DNA from: Chloroflexota bacterium
GTDB taxonomy: Bacteria; Chloroflexota; Anaerolineae; Anaerolineales; Villigracilaceae
Assembly (NCBI GenBank): GCA_024224815.1
Contig: JAAENC010000117.1
Coordinates: 1-58,864 of the forward strand
Reading direction: 5' to 3'
Length of the DNA: 58,864 bases
Shown: piece by piece, positions 23,859-31,660 of the stretch
Layout: every line of letters starts with the position of its first letter
How positions within the stretch are numbered: the first letter of the stretch is position 1
Made by a program: the position numbers and the translations under genes
Notes under the pieces: generated by a model
Database searches by the model: none
Told to the model about the DNA's origin: nothing
Seen by the model: the letters and a program-made list of their open reading frames with translations, nothing else

Positions 23859-25054
23859 TAGATTATTCCTTTTTCTTTTAGATTTTTGATTTCTTCTGCA
23901 GACTTTCCTAGAATTTCTGTGAGCACTTCTTCGGTATGTTGGCCTACCAACGGAGGTGAAGAGTAAGTTTCTTCGTGAGTTTCGCTCAGCTTGATCGGGT
24001 TGCCGGGCACTTTTACCATGCCCCCTTCTGGATGTTCGACTTCGACAACCATATCGCGCGCCAATACTTGCGGGCTAGAAAGTGCTTGTTCTATATTATT
24101 AACAGGCGCGCTGGGCACACGAGCAGATTGTAGTTTTTCGAGCCAGTGTTCTTGTGTATTTGTGATCAGAAGCTCATTTAAGCGACCATAAATCTCAGCT
24201 TTATTTTTCCAGCGACCAGGTTGGCCTTTATTTTCCTCGGTATCCAATTCAGGAAGGTCTATAGCTGTCATCAGGGCTGCCCAAAAATTATCAGTAATTA
24301 CAGCGATGATAATGAATCCGTCTGAGCACTGGAAGGTATCGTAGGGTACATGCACAAAATGAGTGTTCCCGATCTTGTCAGGGATTTCTCCTGAAAGGAA
24401 GTGCATGGTTGCCATATAGTTAAGCAAGCTGATCTGTGCGTCGAGCATGGAAATGTCTACATGTTGCCCGCGCCCTGTGGTGTGACGAGCCTGTAAAGCT
24501 GATAAGGCACCGATTATAGCCATTACGCCGCCGCCGAGATCGCCAGTGGGAATACCCGAACGAGTTGGTGGATTCCCCTGTTGGCCTGTAATACTCATTC
24601 CGCCGCCCATAGCTTGCGCGACCATATCAAAAGCAGTACGTTTTTTATAAGGACCCGTTTCCCCAAATCCCGTTACTGTACAGGTAATAATACGTGGATT
24701 GATCTTGCTCAGCGTTTCATAATCTATTTTCAGGCGCTCGGTTACGCCTGCGCTAAAGTTACTCAAGACGATATCGGCTGTTTTCACCAATTCGTAGAAT
24801 AGCGCCAGCCCCTCTTCTGATTTCAAGTTAATAGAAACACTTTTCTTATTGCGGTTCAGCGTTATAAAATATGCCCCAAATCCTTTAAAACTATTATTTG
24901 GGTCTTTTTCCAACAAACGGCGTGTACCTTCGCCTCTGCCCGGTGGTTCAACTTTGATCGTGTCTGCGCCCAGATCGGCAAGCATCATGCCTGCGTATGG
25001 GCCGGAGAGCATATGGGTTAAGTCGAGAATACGAATTCCTTCAAGTGCTTTCAT
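23858..25054 (-). CDS. CaiB/BaiF-type CoA-transferase (family III), second copy
   Basis: 398 residues from the ATG at 25054 (MKALEGIRILDLTHMLSGPY), which overlaps the TGA of the upstream membrane gene as ATGA. An upstream in-frame start is less likely. Typical motifs are DLGADTIKVEPPGRGEGTR, NRNKKSVSINLKSEEG, the catalytic-region VLSNFSAGVTERL, and a C-terminal PPLVGQHTEEVL. It shares the family with the protein at 426-1604, but the two are clearly diverged, which suggests a different CoA donor or acid. In this operon it stands beside a maleamate-amidase-like hydrolase. I infer activation of a dicarboxylate or a monocarboxylate side product. Confidence 0.87.
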   Translation of the reverse strand: MKALEGIRILDLTHMLSGPYAGMMLADLGADTIKVEPPGRGEGTRRLLEKDPNNSFKGFGAYFITLNRNKKSVSINLKSEEGLALFYELVKTADIVLSNFSAGVTERLKIDYETLSKINPRIITCTVTGFGETGPYKKRTAFDMVAQAMGGGMSITGQQGNPPTRSGIPTGDLGGGVMAIIGALSALQARHTTGRGQHVDISMLDAQISLLNYMATMHFLSGEIPDKIGNTHFVHVPYDTFQCSDGFIIIAVITDNFWAALMTAIDLPELDTEENKGQPGRWKNKAEIYGRLNELLITNTQEHWLEKLQSARVPSAPVNNIEQALSSPQVLARDMVVEVEHPEGGMVKVPGNPIKLSETHEETYSSPPLVGQHTEEVLTEILGKSAEEIKNLKEKGII

Positions 25055-25815
25055 TGTATTTTCTGATTTCCTTTTATTGTGATTGTTGTCCATGCGGGGA
25101 AGCGCATAAAATACGCAGACCCCATAATGGCAATGATTTGAAATATTAAGAACATCCCTGCGCTTTCATAGATCGATAAGTAGGTAAGGGTTACCAATAG
25201 ATTTGGGATGTGCGCAAATAAGACCTTTCGTAAATTCCATTCAGGGATATTATGTTCTGGAGAAACATGAATATCCCAATACTGAGATTGCCAAATTCCT
25301 TTATAAGTTGCGATCAATATAAAAGAGATGACTGCTATTAGCCAGCGAATTGAAACAAAGAATTCTACCAACGCCCAAATAGAGAGAAAGATGAACCCAT
25401 CGCTTATTCCCCAGAGCAAAGCGAAAACCACTACGCTGGGAATATGTAGCTTTCGTCCATGATGCAATGTGCCCATCGGCCAGATGATGTAATAGGCAAT
25501 GATCTCGACCAAAATACATGCGAGTGTAAAACCAATCCATGCAGGATTCTTGATTTCACTGGTGGTATTGCTGAAGCTTATAATGATCTTTTCAACTACC
25601 CCCAGAATCAAGCCCAAGCCAACACTGGCGCAAAAATACTGAAATCCGCGTAACCAAGCGGCGTAGACATTATAAGTATCAGGAACCTGGCCTTTAGTCT
25701 GCCGGCGTATTCGCACAGTTGTGGCAATAAATAACACCACAAGAATAGCCAAAAGAGATGATTGCCAAGAAAGCAGCTCAAAAGATAAGGGGGTAAATAA
25801 GCGCTCAGAGATCAT
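25051..25815 (-). CDS. polytopic membrane protein, unknown function
   Basis: 254 residues with about seven hydrophobic segments: LLSWQSSLLAILVVLFI, FCASVGLGLILGVV, WIGFTLACILVEIIAYY, VVFALLWGISDGFIFLS, WLIAVISFILIATY, and two more near the C-terminus. A His-rich loop (GTLHHGRKLH) lies near the middle. I do not recognise the family. Its stop overlaps the next gene, and its start overlaps the isochorismatase-like gene, so it is in the operon. It resembles the two membrane proteins at 27061 and 27735 only in size and topology. A transport, sensor or lipid-type enzyme role is possible. Confidence 0.7.
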   Translation of the reverse strand: MISERLFTPLSFELLSWQSSLLAILVVLFIATTVRIRRQTKGQVPDTYNVYAAWLRGFQYFCASVGLGLILGVVEKIIISFSNTTSEIKNPAWIGFTLACILVEIIAYYIIWPMGTLHHGRKLHIPSVVVFALLWGISDGFIFLSIWALVEFFVSIRWLIAVISFILIATYKGIWQSQYWDIHVSPEHNIPEWNLRKVLFAHIPNLLVTLTYLSIYESAGMFLIFQIIAIMGSAYFMRFPAWTTITIKGNQKIQ

Positions 25816-26441
25816 GATGATAATGATTTCAAATAATCCATAGTTTCTTCTTTTGCGACCACATCGCCATATTTTGAGTCGATGTCAAAAAGATTGGCTT
25901 CATGCGGGCCTTCGTGTCTGTCACCGACACATTCACGCGGGACGATCACGCGGAAGCCATATTGCATCCCGTCTACTGCGGAGGCACGTACGCAGCCGGA
26001 TGTCGAGCAGCCTGTTAAGATAACCGTATCCACGCCGAGACTAGTCAATGTTGCTGCTAAGGATGTCCCAAAGAAGGCGCTGGCATATTGCTTGATGACG
26101 ATAATATCCGTTTCGGCGGGGGGGAGTTCGGGCACAATTTCTGCCAAAGGCTCATCTTCCACCATCGTTTTTAGGACGGGCACTTTTTGCACAAAAATAC
26201 CGCCATCCATAAAGTTTTTATTGTAAAGGACTTTGGTGTAGAGCACGGGCACGTTTTTTTCACGCGCCAAGGCTAAAAGGTCAACGGTTTCGTTTACGGC
26301 GGTCACTACATCCGGCGCAAACAACGGAGAGCCTTCGGTGGTGTATGCGTTGATAAAATCCACGACCAACACGGCGGGATTTTTGCCAAAACCCAGCCTG
26401 CCATCGAAGACGCCTTTATAATTCTGGTTTAGATCACTCAT
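25812..26441 (-). CDS. isochorismatase-like amidohydrolase (maleamate amidase type)
   Basis: 209 residues. The cysteine-hydrolase triad is Asp28 (VVDFINAY), Lys117 (VIKQYASAFFGT) and Cys150 in TGCSTSGCVRASA. That last motif is typical of N-carbamoylsarcosine amidase and the maleamate amidohydrolase of nicotinate degradation; nicotinamidases differ. The enzyme would hydrolyse a primary amide to acid and ammonia in the cytoplasm. In the proposed route it acts directly after the hydantoinase-type imidase, turning an alkylated maleamate into maleate. It overlaps both neighbours by a few bases. Confidence 0.85.
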   Translation of the reverse strand: MSDLNQNYKGVFDGRLGFGKNPAVLVVDFINAYTTEGSPLFAPDVVTAVNETVDLLALAREKNVPVLYTKVLYNKNFMDGGIFVQKVPVLKTMVEDEPLAEIVPELPPAETDIIVIKQYASAFFGTSLAATLTSLGVDTVILTGCSTSGCVRASAVDGMQYGFRVIVPRECVGDRHEGPHEANLFDIDSKYGDVVAKEETMDYLKSLSS

Positions 26442-27054
26442 TCACAAACTCCGTTAGACGCACATCCCAGCGTAAATTTTCTTTTTGGTTCCAAATATAG
26501 CGTTTTAGAAAACCATCGTCATTCAGCCAAAAGCGGGCTTTTTCGTCATACTGCCCGCCCAAAAATTGGAAGGCATCGCCATCTTTTGTTGCCCAACGCT
26601 GCTCTATATTCAGCGCAAACCAGTTTTCCTTATCCTGCGGGTTTTTGATATTCGGGATGCAAACCGGCAGATGTTTTTCGCTCAATTTCAAGATCAGATT
26701 TCCTGTAAATACGCGCAATAAAGGTAAAAAGGCATATTCTTTTGGCAGCGTAATTTTTTCTTGGATTGAAAGACCATCTACAACCCGAACTACTTCCGCT
26801 ATATTATCGTGGATATTCACCCGCAAATTTGCTTCACGGATTCCTTCTTTGCCTGAGCTTGCGTACGCTATTTCAACTTGGTCGAAAGCCCCATCTTTTT
26901 GACGGGTATCCACGCGCAGGTGATTTCCAAATGCTTCAGCCACGCGCTCAGCTGAAATAAGGGTAGCAAGCCCCTCGTCCCGTGTGATCTGAAAAGTTTC
27001 GTAAAGGGCAATCTGCTCTTCGTTGAGAAAATAATCGTAACGACCGGATATCAC
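26434..27054 (-). CDS. conserved protein of unknown function, beta-rich
   Basis: 206 residues. It begins MISGRYDYFLNEEQIALYET and ends in EFVNE. It has no signal peptide or membrane helix. The pattern of alternating hydrophobic residues with many Trp and Arg suggests a beta-barrel or sandwich. I do not recognise it. It overlaps the isochorismatase-like gene by 8 bases and follows the membrane gene after 6 bases. It could be another small-molecule binding protein, like the calycins of the first operon, but no shared motif was found. Confidence 0.65.
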   Translation of the reverse strand: MISGRYDYFLNEEQIALYETFQITRDEGLATLISAERVAEAFGNHLRVDTRQKDGAFDQVEIAYASSGKEGIREANLRVNIHDNIAEVVRVVDGLSIQEKITLPKEYAFLPLLRVFTGNLILKLSEKHLPVCIPNIKNPQDKENWFALNIEQRWATKDGDAFQFLGGQYDEKARFWLNDDGFLKRYIWNQKENLRWDVRLTEFVNE

Positions 27055-27060
27055 GGGGCG

Positions 27061-27735
27061 TTAATCCAATCCAAATGTTTTATGTGTATGCTCGTATATT
27101 TTGTACGATGCGATTGCAAAACAGAGCCACGAAATCGAGTTGATGCTTTCTTCGATCCATTGCAATGTGATGGTTTGCTCGGGCATACGCGCGAGACCGT
27201 TCATCACGAAAATGATGATGAGATTGACCACGAAAAGCACACCCGCGAGGGTAAGTTTTTGGCGAAAAGCGAAAATAATCAACAAAACGCTCGTAATAAT
27301 AGATGCCAGCACCATTACGCTGAGCAAAACCCTTTTCCAGGCAAGGCTTTCTGGCGCGGAGGTGACGAGATAGAAGGAGCTAGCGAGTGTAAGCGCGGAA
27401 ATGAGCGCGGGAATAAGCCAAATATGAAAGGTTTTTTTGCCACGCACCGAGCGGACAGCTTGCCAAATGCTCCAGGCCATGATGGTATAACCCGGCGCCA
27501 TCCACGCGAACATGCCGTCGTCCATCCAGCGGATATCGTTGCCTGTGGCGGCGATATTTAATTTCCAGATGGCTTTGATTAGCCCGCCAACGACCGTGAG
27601 TACAGCGCCAATGGCAGCAATTTTGCCCTGTTTTTCGTCTATATGCGTAACCATGTGAACGACAAAATAAAACCCGATAGCAGAAAAAATGACGGGCAAA
27701 AAATCAACTACAGCGAGTGAAACAGTGTATTCCAT
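27061..27735 (-). CDS. polytopic membrane protein, unknown function
   Basis: 224 residues with about seven membrane helices (for example FLPVIFSAIGFYFVVHMV, GKIAAIGAVLTVVGGLIKA, IWLIPALISALTLASSFYLV, LTLAGVLFVVNLIIIFVMNG). A conserved-looking loop NDIRWMDDGMFAWMAPGY follows helix 2. I do not recognise the family. Its ATG touches the stop of the next membrane gene upstream (27735-28400), so the two are probably made together and may form a heteromeric complex. A role in substrate uptake or electron transfer is possible but not shown. Confidence 0.68.
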   Translation of the reverse strand: MEYTVSLAVVDFLPVIFSAIGFYFVVHMVTHIDEKQGKIAAIGAVLTVVGGLIKAIWKLNIAATGNDIRWMDDGMFAWMAPGYTIMAWSIWQAVRSVRGKKTFHIWLIPALISALTLASSFYLVTSAPESLAWKRVLLSVMVLASIITSVLLIIFAFRQKLTLAGVLFVVNLIIIFVMNGLARMPEQTITLQWIEESINSISWLCFAIASYKIYEHTHKTFGLD

Positions 27736-28400
27736 TATGCCTCCAGCGTTTTATTAACGTGCGCGTGTGCTTTGATCTCAGTAGTAATCAGCCCAAGAGC
27801 AAAAGCGATCTCGCCCACATTTTGCATGATGGGCTTGCTTGCAACGGGCGCAGTAGCGAACATAATTAAGGCGCCGAGAAAGAGCCAAGGCCAGCGCGCT
27901 TTTTTCCAGATGAAAAGACTAAAGACCAAAACGAAAAGAATCGTCAAAACGGCGGGGATGGGCGGCCCCTTCATGAATTCAAATTCATTCGAGTAGCGTA
28001 AAACGCCGCTGCTCTGATTGGGCATCAAATCGAGCTGAATAATGTCTGTATAAATACCTAAAGCGATCAATACTGTCGCCACAACGCAGATAAAAATATG
28101 CCATTTTTTGCTTTGCGCCCATCCGATGTCGAAACGGAGCATCATGCCAAAGACGGCAATCATCATCGCGGGGGTGAATAAAGCATGGATATAAAAACGC
28201 GGCGCGCTCAATGTTTTGAGCAACGCGCCTTCACCCATGAAATTGCCAACGCCCAAAACAAAATTATCGTAAGTCAGCCCAAAAATGACCGTCAGAATCA
28301 ATACAGCATAAGCAGACCGAAATTTAGCGGTCTTTTGAACACCAATAATGCCCACAACAAGCTGAATGCCCCCGATCAGAAGATAAAACAAATTTTGCAT
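27735..28400 (-). CDS. polytopic membrane protein, unknown function
   Basis: 221 residues with about seven helices. A lumenal-type loop carries FMKGPPIPAVL, and helix 3 is preceded by APRFYIHALFTPAMM with a His. I do not recognise it. It is transcribed between the degenerate alpha/beta-hydrolase and the next membrane protein, with no gap. The His residues within or next to helices (HALF, KKWHIF) could bind haem or metal, which would fit membrane electron transfer, but this is speculative. Confidence 0.68.
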   Translation of the reverse strand: MQNLFYLLIGGIQLVVGIIGVQKTAKFRSAYAVLILTVIFGLTYDNFVLGVGNFMGEGALLKTLSAPRFYIHALFTPAMMIAVFGMMLRFDIGWAQSKKWHIFICVVATVLIALGIYTDIIQLDLMPNQSSGVLRYSNEFEFMKGPPIPAVLTILFVLVFSLFIWKKARWPWLFLGALIMFATAPVASKPIMQNVGEIAFALGLITTEIKAHAHVNKTLEA

Positions 28401-29195
28401 TTAACGCTCCTTGAAAAAATCTCTTAATATCGTAGCAACCGTCTCTGTGTTTTGGTCACAAATATACGGGCCTGCATCAGGAATCACTTTCATCTGCCCC
28501 TTTTTGAGCAGCGCGTGGGCTGGCTCAAGGCAAGCTCGCAAGGTGTCGTTTTCACCGCCCATCGCCAAGATGGGCATATCCAGCGCAGATAATTGCTCGC
28601 CAAAAGGCTGATCGAAAACGGCCTGATACGTGCCTTGTGCGGCTTCTTTTGCCATCTGATTTAATAAAACTTCGCGTTGGATGGTTTCTAGCGACAAGGC
28701 AGAATCTCTTTTTCGGATGCGATCCCAAACCTGTGTGAGATGTGCGCCATCATCCGCGAGTGCGAAGGTGGGTAAACTTGCTCGGAGCCCCTCAACTTGG
28801 TCTTTGCTGAGGAGCGGGGGACCCGATAAAACCATCCGATGAACAAAGTCGGGATGATCAAATGCCATTTGCACCGCGAGCGATGCGCCCGTATGATGGC
28901 CGAAGATGTAGCAAGTGTCCACACCGAAAGACGTTAGGGCGGCGTATAAAGCGTCGGACAGGTATGAAACGCTAAAGGCATCTGGGGGCGAAAAAGATGC
29001 GCCAAATCCGGGCGTATCCGGTGCAATCAAGAGAAATTCATCCGCAAGAATTTGCATCAGCGGCTCGAACATCATTCCTGAGCTAGCGGTTTGATGAAGC
29101 AGCACGAGCGGGGGCTTCTTTAAATCACCTGCTTGACGGATGTGGACTTGTCCGTTGGGGGTATTTATGTAGGTTTTTTGAATGGTTGTTGACAT
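28401..29195 (-). CDS. alpha/beta-hydrolase fold protein with altered triad
   Basis: 264 residues of a standard alpha/beta-hydrolase: LVLLHQTASSG oxyanion region, APDTPGFGAS, and an acid loop GGEND with Asp217. The nucleophile elbow is GHHTG (99-103), so His101 stands where Ser is expected. The usual C-terminal catalytic His is replaced by Pro243 (DAGPYICDQ). With two of three triad residues missing, ordinary esterase activity is unlikely. The fold may instead catalyse a C-C bond or decarboxylation step, or only bind ligand. It is the first gene of the minus operon controlled by the operator at 29208, so its dose should be high. Confidence 0.8.
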   Translation of the reverse strand: MSTTIQKTYINTPNGQVHIRQAGDLKKPPLVLLHQTASSGMMFEPLMQILADEFLLIAPDTPGFGASFSPPDAFSVSYLSDALYAALTSFGVDTCYIFGHHTGASLAVQMAFDHPDFVHRMVLSGPPLLSKDQVEGLRASLPTFALADDGAHLTQVWDRIRKRDSALSLETIQREVLLNQMAKEAAQGTYQAVFDQPFGEQLSALDMPILAMGGENDTLRACLEPAHALLKKGQMKVIPDAGPYICDQNTETVATILRDFFKER

Positions 29196-29225
29196 GGCTT
29201 CCTTGAATGTTATAATGTTATGACA
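29189..29225. promoter_or_regulatory. divergent promoter with second GntR operator
   Basis: The inverted repeat TGTTATAATGTTATGACA (29208-29225) differs from the 14207 site by one base. A consensus plus-strand promoter, TTGACA (29189-29194), 16 bases and TATAAT (29211-29216), places the -10 box inside it. On the minus strand TTGACT, 17 bases and TAACAT can drive the hydrolase operon. It lies between genes at 29195 (minus) and 29278 (plus). Confidence 0.75.
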
Positions 29226-29277
29226 TTTACAGATTCAAGTCAAGAAGAAAATAAGACCAATTTAGGAGGATTTACCC

Positions 29278-30021
29278 ATGACCGATGCTTTAGGCTGGCG
29301 AAAGAAATTTGGCGTGATCGTGCCGAGCACAAATACGATCGTAGAACCTGATTTTCACCGTATGTCGGTGCCAGGTGTAACTCCCCACATGTCGCGCATC
29401 CATATCCGCGACCAAAATCTGGATAGCGACGAGGCTTTTGAGCGTTTGCTGGAGCAGATTCGTATCGAAATTCAACATGCCGTTGAGCGCGTTGTGACTG
29501 CCGAACCAGATTATATGGTGATGGGCATGAGCGCCGAAACCTTCTGGGATGGTGTAGAAGGCAACCGAAAATTCACAAAAATGATCTCAGATTGGGCTGG
29601 CGGTCTTTCTGTGGCAACGGGCGCAGAAGCCTGCGAGCGCGCGCTGAAATTATATGATGTGAAGAAAATTGGCGTGGTCACGCCTTATCAGCCGATTGGC
29701 GATAAAAATGTAACGCACTTTTTTAACGACCTTGGCTATGATGTGACCGCGATAAAAGGTTTCCGCTGCCCAACTGCGATTGCGATTGCAAACGTCAGCG
29801 ATAATGAATTGCGCGATGCCCTGATCGAAGTCAATAAAGATGCCGATGCGTTGGTACAAGTCGGCACAAATCTGAGTATGCTCGGTCTCGCCGATGAAGC
29901 CGAACGCTGGCTCGGCAAACCCGTTATCGCGATTAACGCCGCGACTTATTGGATGGCGTTGCGAGATAATGGGATTGATGAAAAGATCTATGGTTGTGGG
30001 AGTTTGTTGAGAGAGTTTTAG
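29278..30021 (+). CDS. maleate isomerase / arylmalonate decarboxylase family protein
   Basis: 247 residues. It belongs to the Asp/Glu racemase-like group with maleate cis-trans isomerase: GVIVPSTNTIVEPDFHRM at the start, IGVVTPYQPIGDKN near 131, and PVIAINAATYWMALR near 215. Family enzymes use Cys in two symmetric positions. Here the first position (VMGMSAE) holds Met84 and the second (VQVGTNL) holds Gly196. Cys164 (FRCP) and Cys240 (GCGS) lie elsewhere. If the alignment is right, neither catalytic thiol is present, and it may be a decarboxylase or a binding protein. Maleate-type substrates fit the imidase/amidase genes around it. It is a single-gene unit under the GntR operator, ended by a strong terminator. 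Confidence 0.8.
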   Translation: MTDALGWRKKFGVIVPSTNTIVEPDFHRMSVPGVTPHMSRIHIRDQNLDSDEAFERLLEQIRIEIQHAVERVVTAEPDYMVMGMSAETFWDGVEGNRKFTKMISDWAGGLSVATGAEACERALKLYDVKKIGVVTPYQPIGDKNVTHFFNDLGYDVTAIKGFRCPTAIAIANVSDNELRDALIEVNKDADALVQVGTNLSMLGLADEAERWLGKPVIAINAATYWMALRDNGIDEKIYGCGSLLREF

Positions 30022-30037
30022 CCCAAACACTTTAAAG

Positions 30038-30081
30038 AAGAAAAAGGCGGAAAGCGCGTATGTGCTTTCCGCCTTTTTCTT
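30038..30081. terminator. strong rho-independent terminator
   Basis: A perfect 18-bp inverted repeat, AAGAAAAAGGCGGAAAGC and its complement, has an 8-base loop at 30056-30063 and ends in T-rich sequence. It lies 16 bases after the stop of the maleate-isomerase-like gene and may also act on the opposite strand. Confidence 0.88.
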
Positions 30082-30129
30082 GATATTAGACAAAGGCTTG
30101 GTAATCGCCCCCTCTGCCCTATCGGGCAT

Positions 30130-30165
30130 CTCCCCTAAATTCCAAAAGCGTGGAATTTAGGGGAG
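30130..30165. repeat. hairpin after the second aldehyde dehydrogenase gene
   Basis: The perfect 15-bp arms CTCCCCTAAATTCCA and TGGAATTTAGGGGAG have a 6-base loop and end 9 bases from the stop of the minus-strand dehydrogenase gene. There is no clear T-run, so it may stabilise mRNA or belong to the CCCCTC-type intergenic repeats also seen at 15749. Confidence 0.6.
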
Positions 30166-30174
30166 AAAACAAAA

Positions 30175-31614
30175 CTAAAAGGGATTCGGCGTTTCGCCCA
30201 ATTCCATTGAAATCCATTTTAATTCGGTGAAATGCTCTACCGAATAATGCCCGCCACTGCGCCCAAAACCAGACATGCCAATCCCGCCGACGGGGGCCAT
30301 TGCATCGCTTTGGAAGGAGTGCATTCCGATATGTACCGCGCCACAATGAATGCGTCGCGCCGCGCTTAAGCCGCGTTGCATATCATTTGTCAAAATACCC
30401 GCGCTCAGGCCATAGTCGCTTTCGTTGGCAATTTCAATCGCTTCATCGAAATCTTTGGCAGAAACAATGGCCGTCACAGGGCCAAAAGTTTCTTCGCACC
30501 AGGCAGCACAAGTGCGGGGCGGCTCCCAGATCACGGTTGGTTTGAAGACCAATCCATGATGCACTTCTCCGCCCGATAAAATTTCAGCACCCTCAGCGCG
30601 CGCCGAATCTACGTGCGCTTGAATTTTATCCAACGAGCGTTGATTAATTACCGGGCCGTAGGCTGTTTTGGGGTCACGCAAATCGCCGAGCGGCAAACTC
30701 GCCGCTTTCTTTGCCAATGCTTCCGCAAATGGGCGCGCGATCTCTTCTTCCACGATAATTCGCGCGCTCGACATGCAGATTTGCCCGCCGTGAAAAAATG
30801 CGCCCACAGCCGCGATTTCGGCAGCTTTTTCAATATCTACATCTTTCAACACGATCAGCGGGTTTTTTCCGCCCAACTCCATTTGCATCCGTTTCATGCT
30901 TTTTACGGCAGATTGAGCGATGCGCACGCCTGTAGATGTGGAGCCTGTAAATGCGATCCCGTTTACCTGTGGATGCTCTACGAGCGCGCCACCCAAATCG
31001 GACCCGAAACCTGTTACCACGTTATAAGCTCCTGGGGTTACTCCGGCTTGGTGCAATATTTTGGCAAACTCTACTGCGACGACCGGGGTCTCCTCCGAGG
31101 GTTTCGAGACAACGGAATTCCCCGCTGCCAAGGCAAAAGCGATCATTTTGACCAATAAAGAAAGGGGGGCGTTAAAGGGGCTAATAGCTGCGATAACACC
31201 CATCGGCTCACGAATGACCATAGATAAACGATGAGGCTTATCGTTCGGGAATGTTTCGCCATATAGACGGCGCGATTCTCCCGCAGCGGCACGCATCAGG
31301 CTAGCGGAATATAAAACTTCTCCGCGTGCTTTTGTGATCGTTGAGCCGCTTTCGTCGATGATGATCTCGCGCAGCAGCTCAAGATTTTCTTCGAGCAAAT
31401 CGGCGGCATTGAGCATTACTTTTTCGCGTTCAGCAGGGGGAAGTTGACTCCAGATCGGGAAGGCTTCTCGAGCAGCTTCTACGGCGGCGTTTGCATCGTC
31501 TGCGTCGCCGCGTGCGGCCAGAGAAAAAATATCCCCGGTGTAGGGGTTTAGGTCTTCAAAGCTTTCCTTAGCGGGAACTTCTCTCCCGCCGATAAAATGT
31601 CCGTAAGGTTGCAT
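30175..31614 (-). CDS. aldehyde dehydrogenase, second copy
   Basis: 479 residues from the ATG at 31614, preceded by GGAGAG; a start 11 codons earlier lacks a good ribosome site. Motifs are ISPFNAPLSLLVKMIAFALA, FTGSTSTG for NAD binding, MELGGKNPL with the base Glu, and GGQICMS with the catalytic Cys. It resembles vanillin/benzaldehyde-type or lactaldehyde dehydrogenases more than the copy at 19231. It follows the FAD monooxygenase gene in one minus-strand unit under the third operator. I infer oxidation of an aldehyde made by that monooxygenase. Confidence 0.9.
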   Translation of the reverse strand: MQPYGHFIGGREVPAKESFEDLNPYTGDIFSLAARGDADDANAAVEAAREAFPIWSQLPPAEREKVMLNAADLLEENLELLREIIIDESGSTITKARGEVLYSASLMRAAAGESRRLYGETFPNDKPHRLSMVIREPMGVIAAISPFNAPLSLLVKMIAFALAAGNSVVSKPSEETPVVAVEFAKILHQAGVTPGAYNVVTGFGSDLGGALVEHPQVNGIAFTGSTSTGVRIAQSAVKSMKRMQMELGGKNPLIVLKDVDIEKAAEIAAVGAFFHGGQICMSSARIIVEEEIARPFAEALAKKAASLPLGDLRDPKTAYGPVINQRSLDKIQAHVDSARAEGAEILSGGEVHHGLVFKPTVIWEPPRTCAAWCEETFGPVTAIVSAKDFDEAIEIANESDYGLSAGILTNDMQRGLSAARRIHCGAVHIGMHSFQSDAMAPVGGIGMSGFGRSGGHYSVEHFTELKWISMELGETPNPF

Positions 31615-31660
31615 GGGCGCTCTCCAATGTGAATATAACGAGGGCAAGTTAAAGGTCAGG

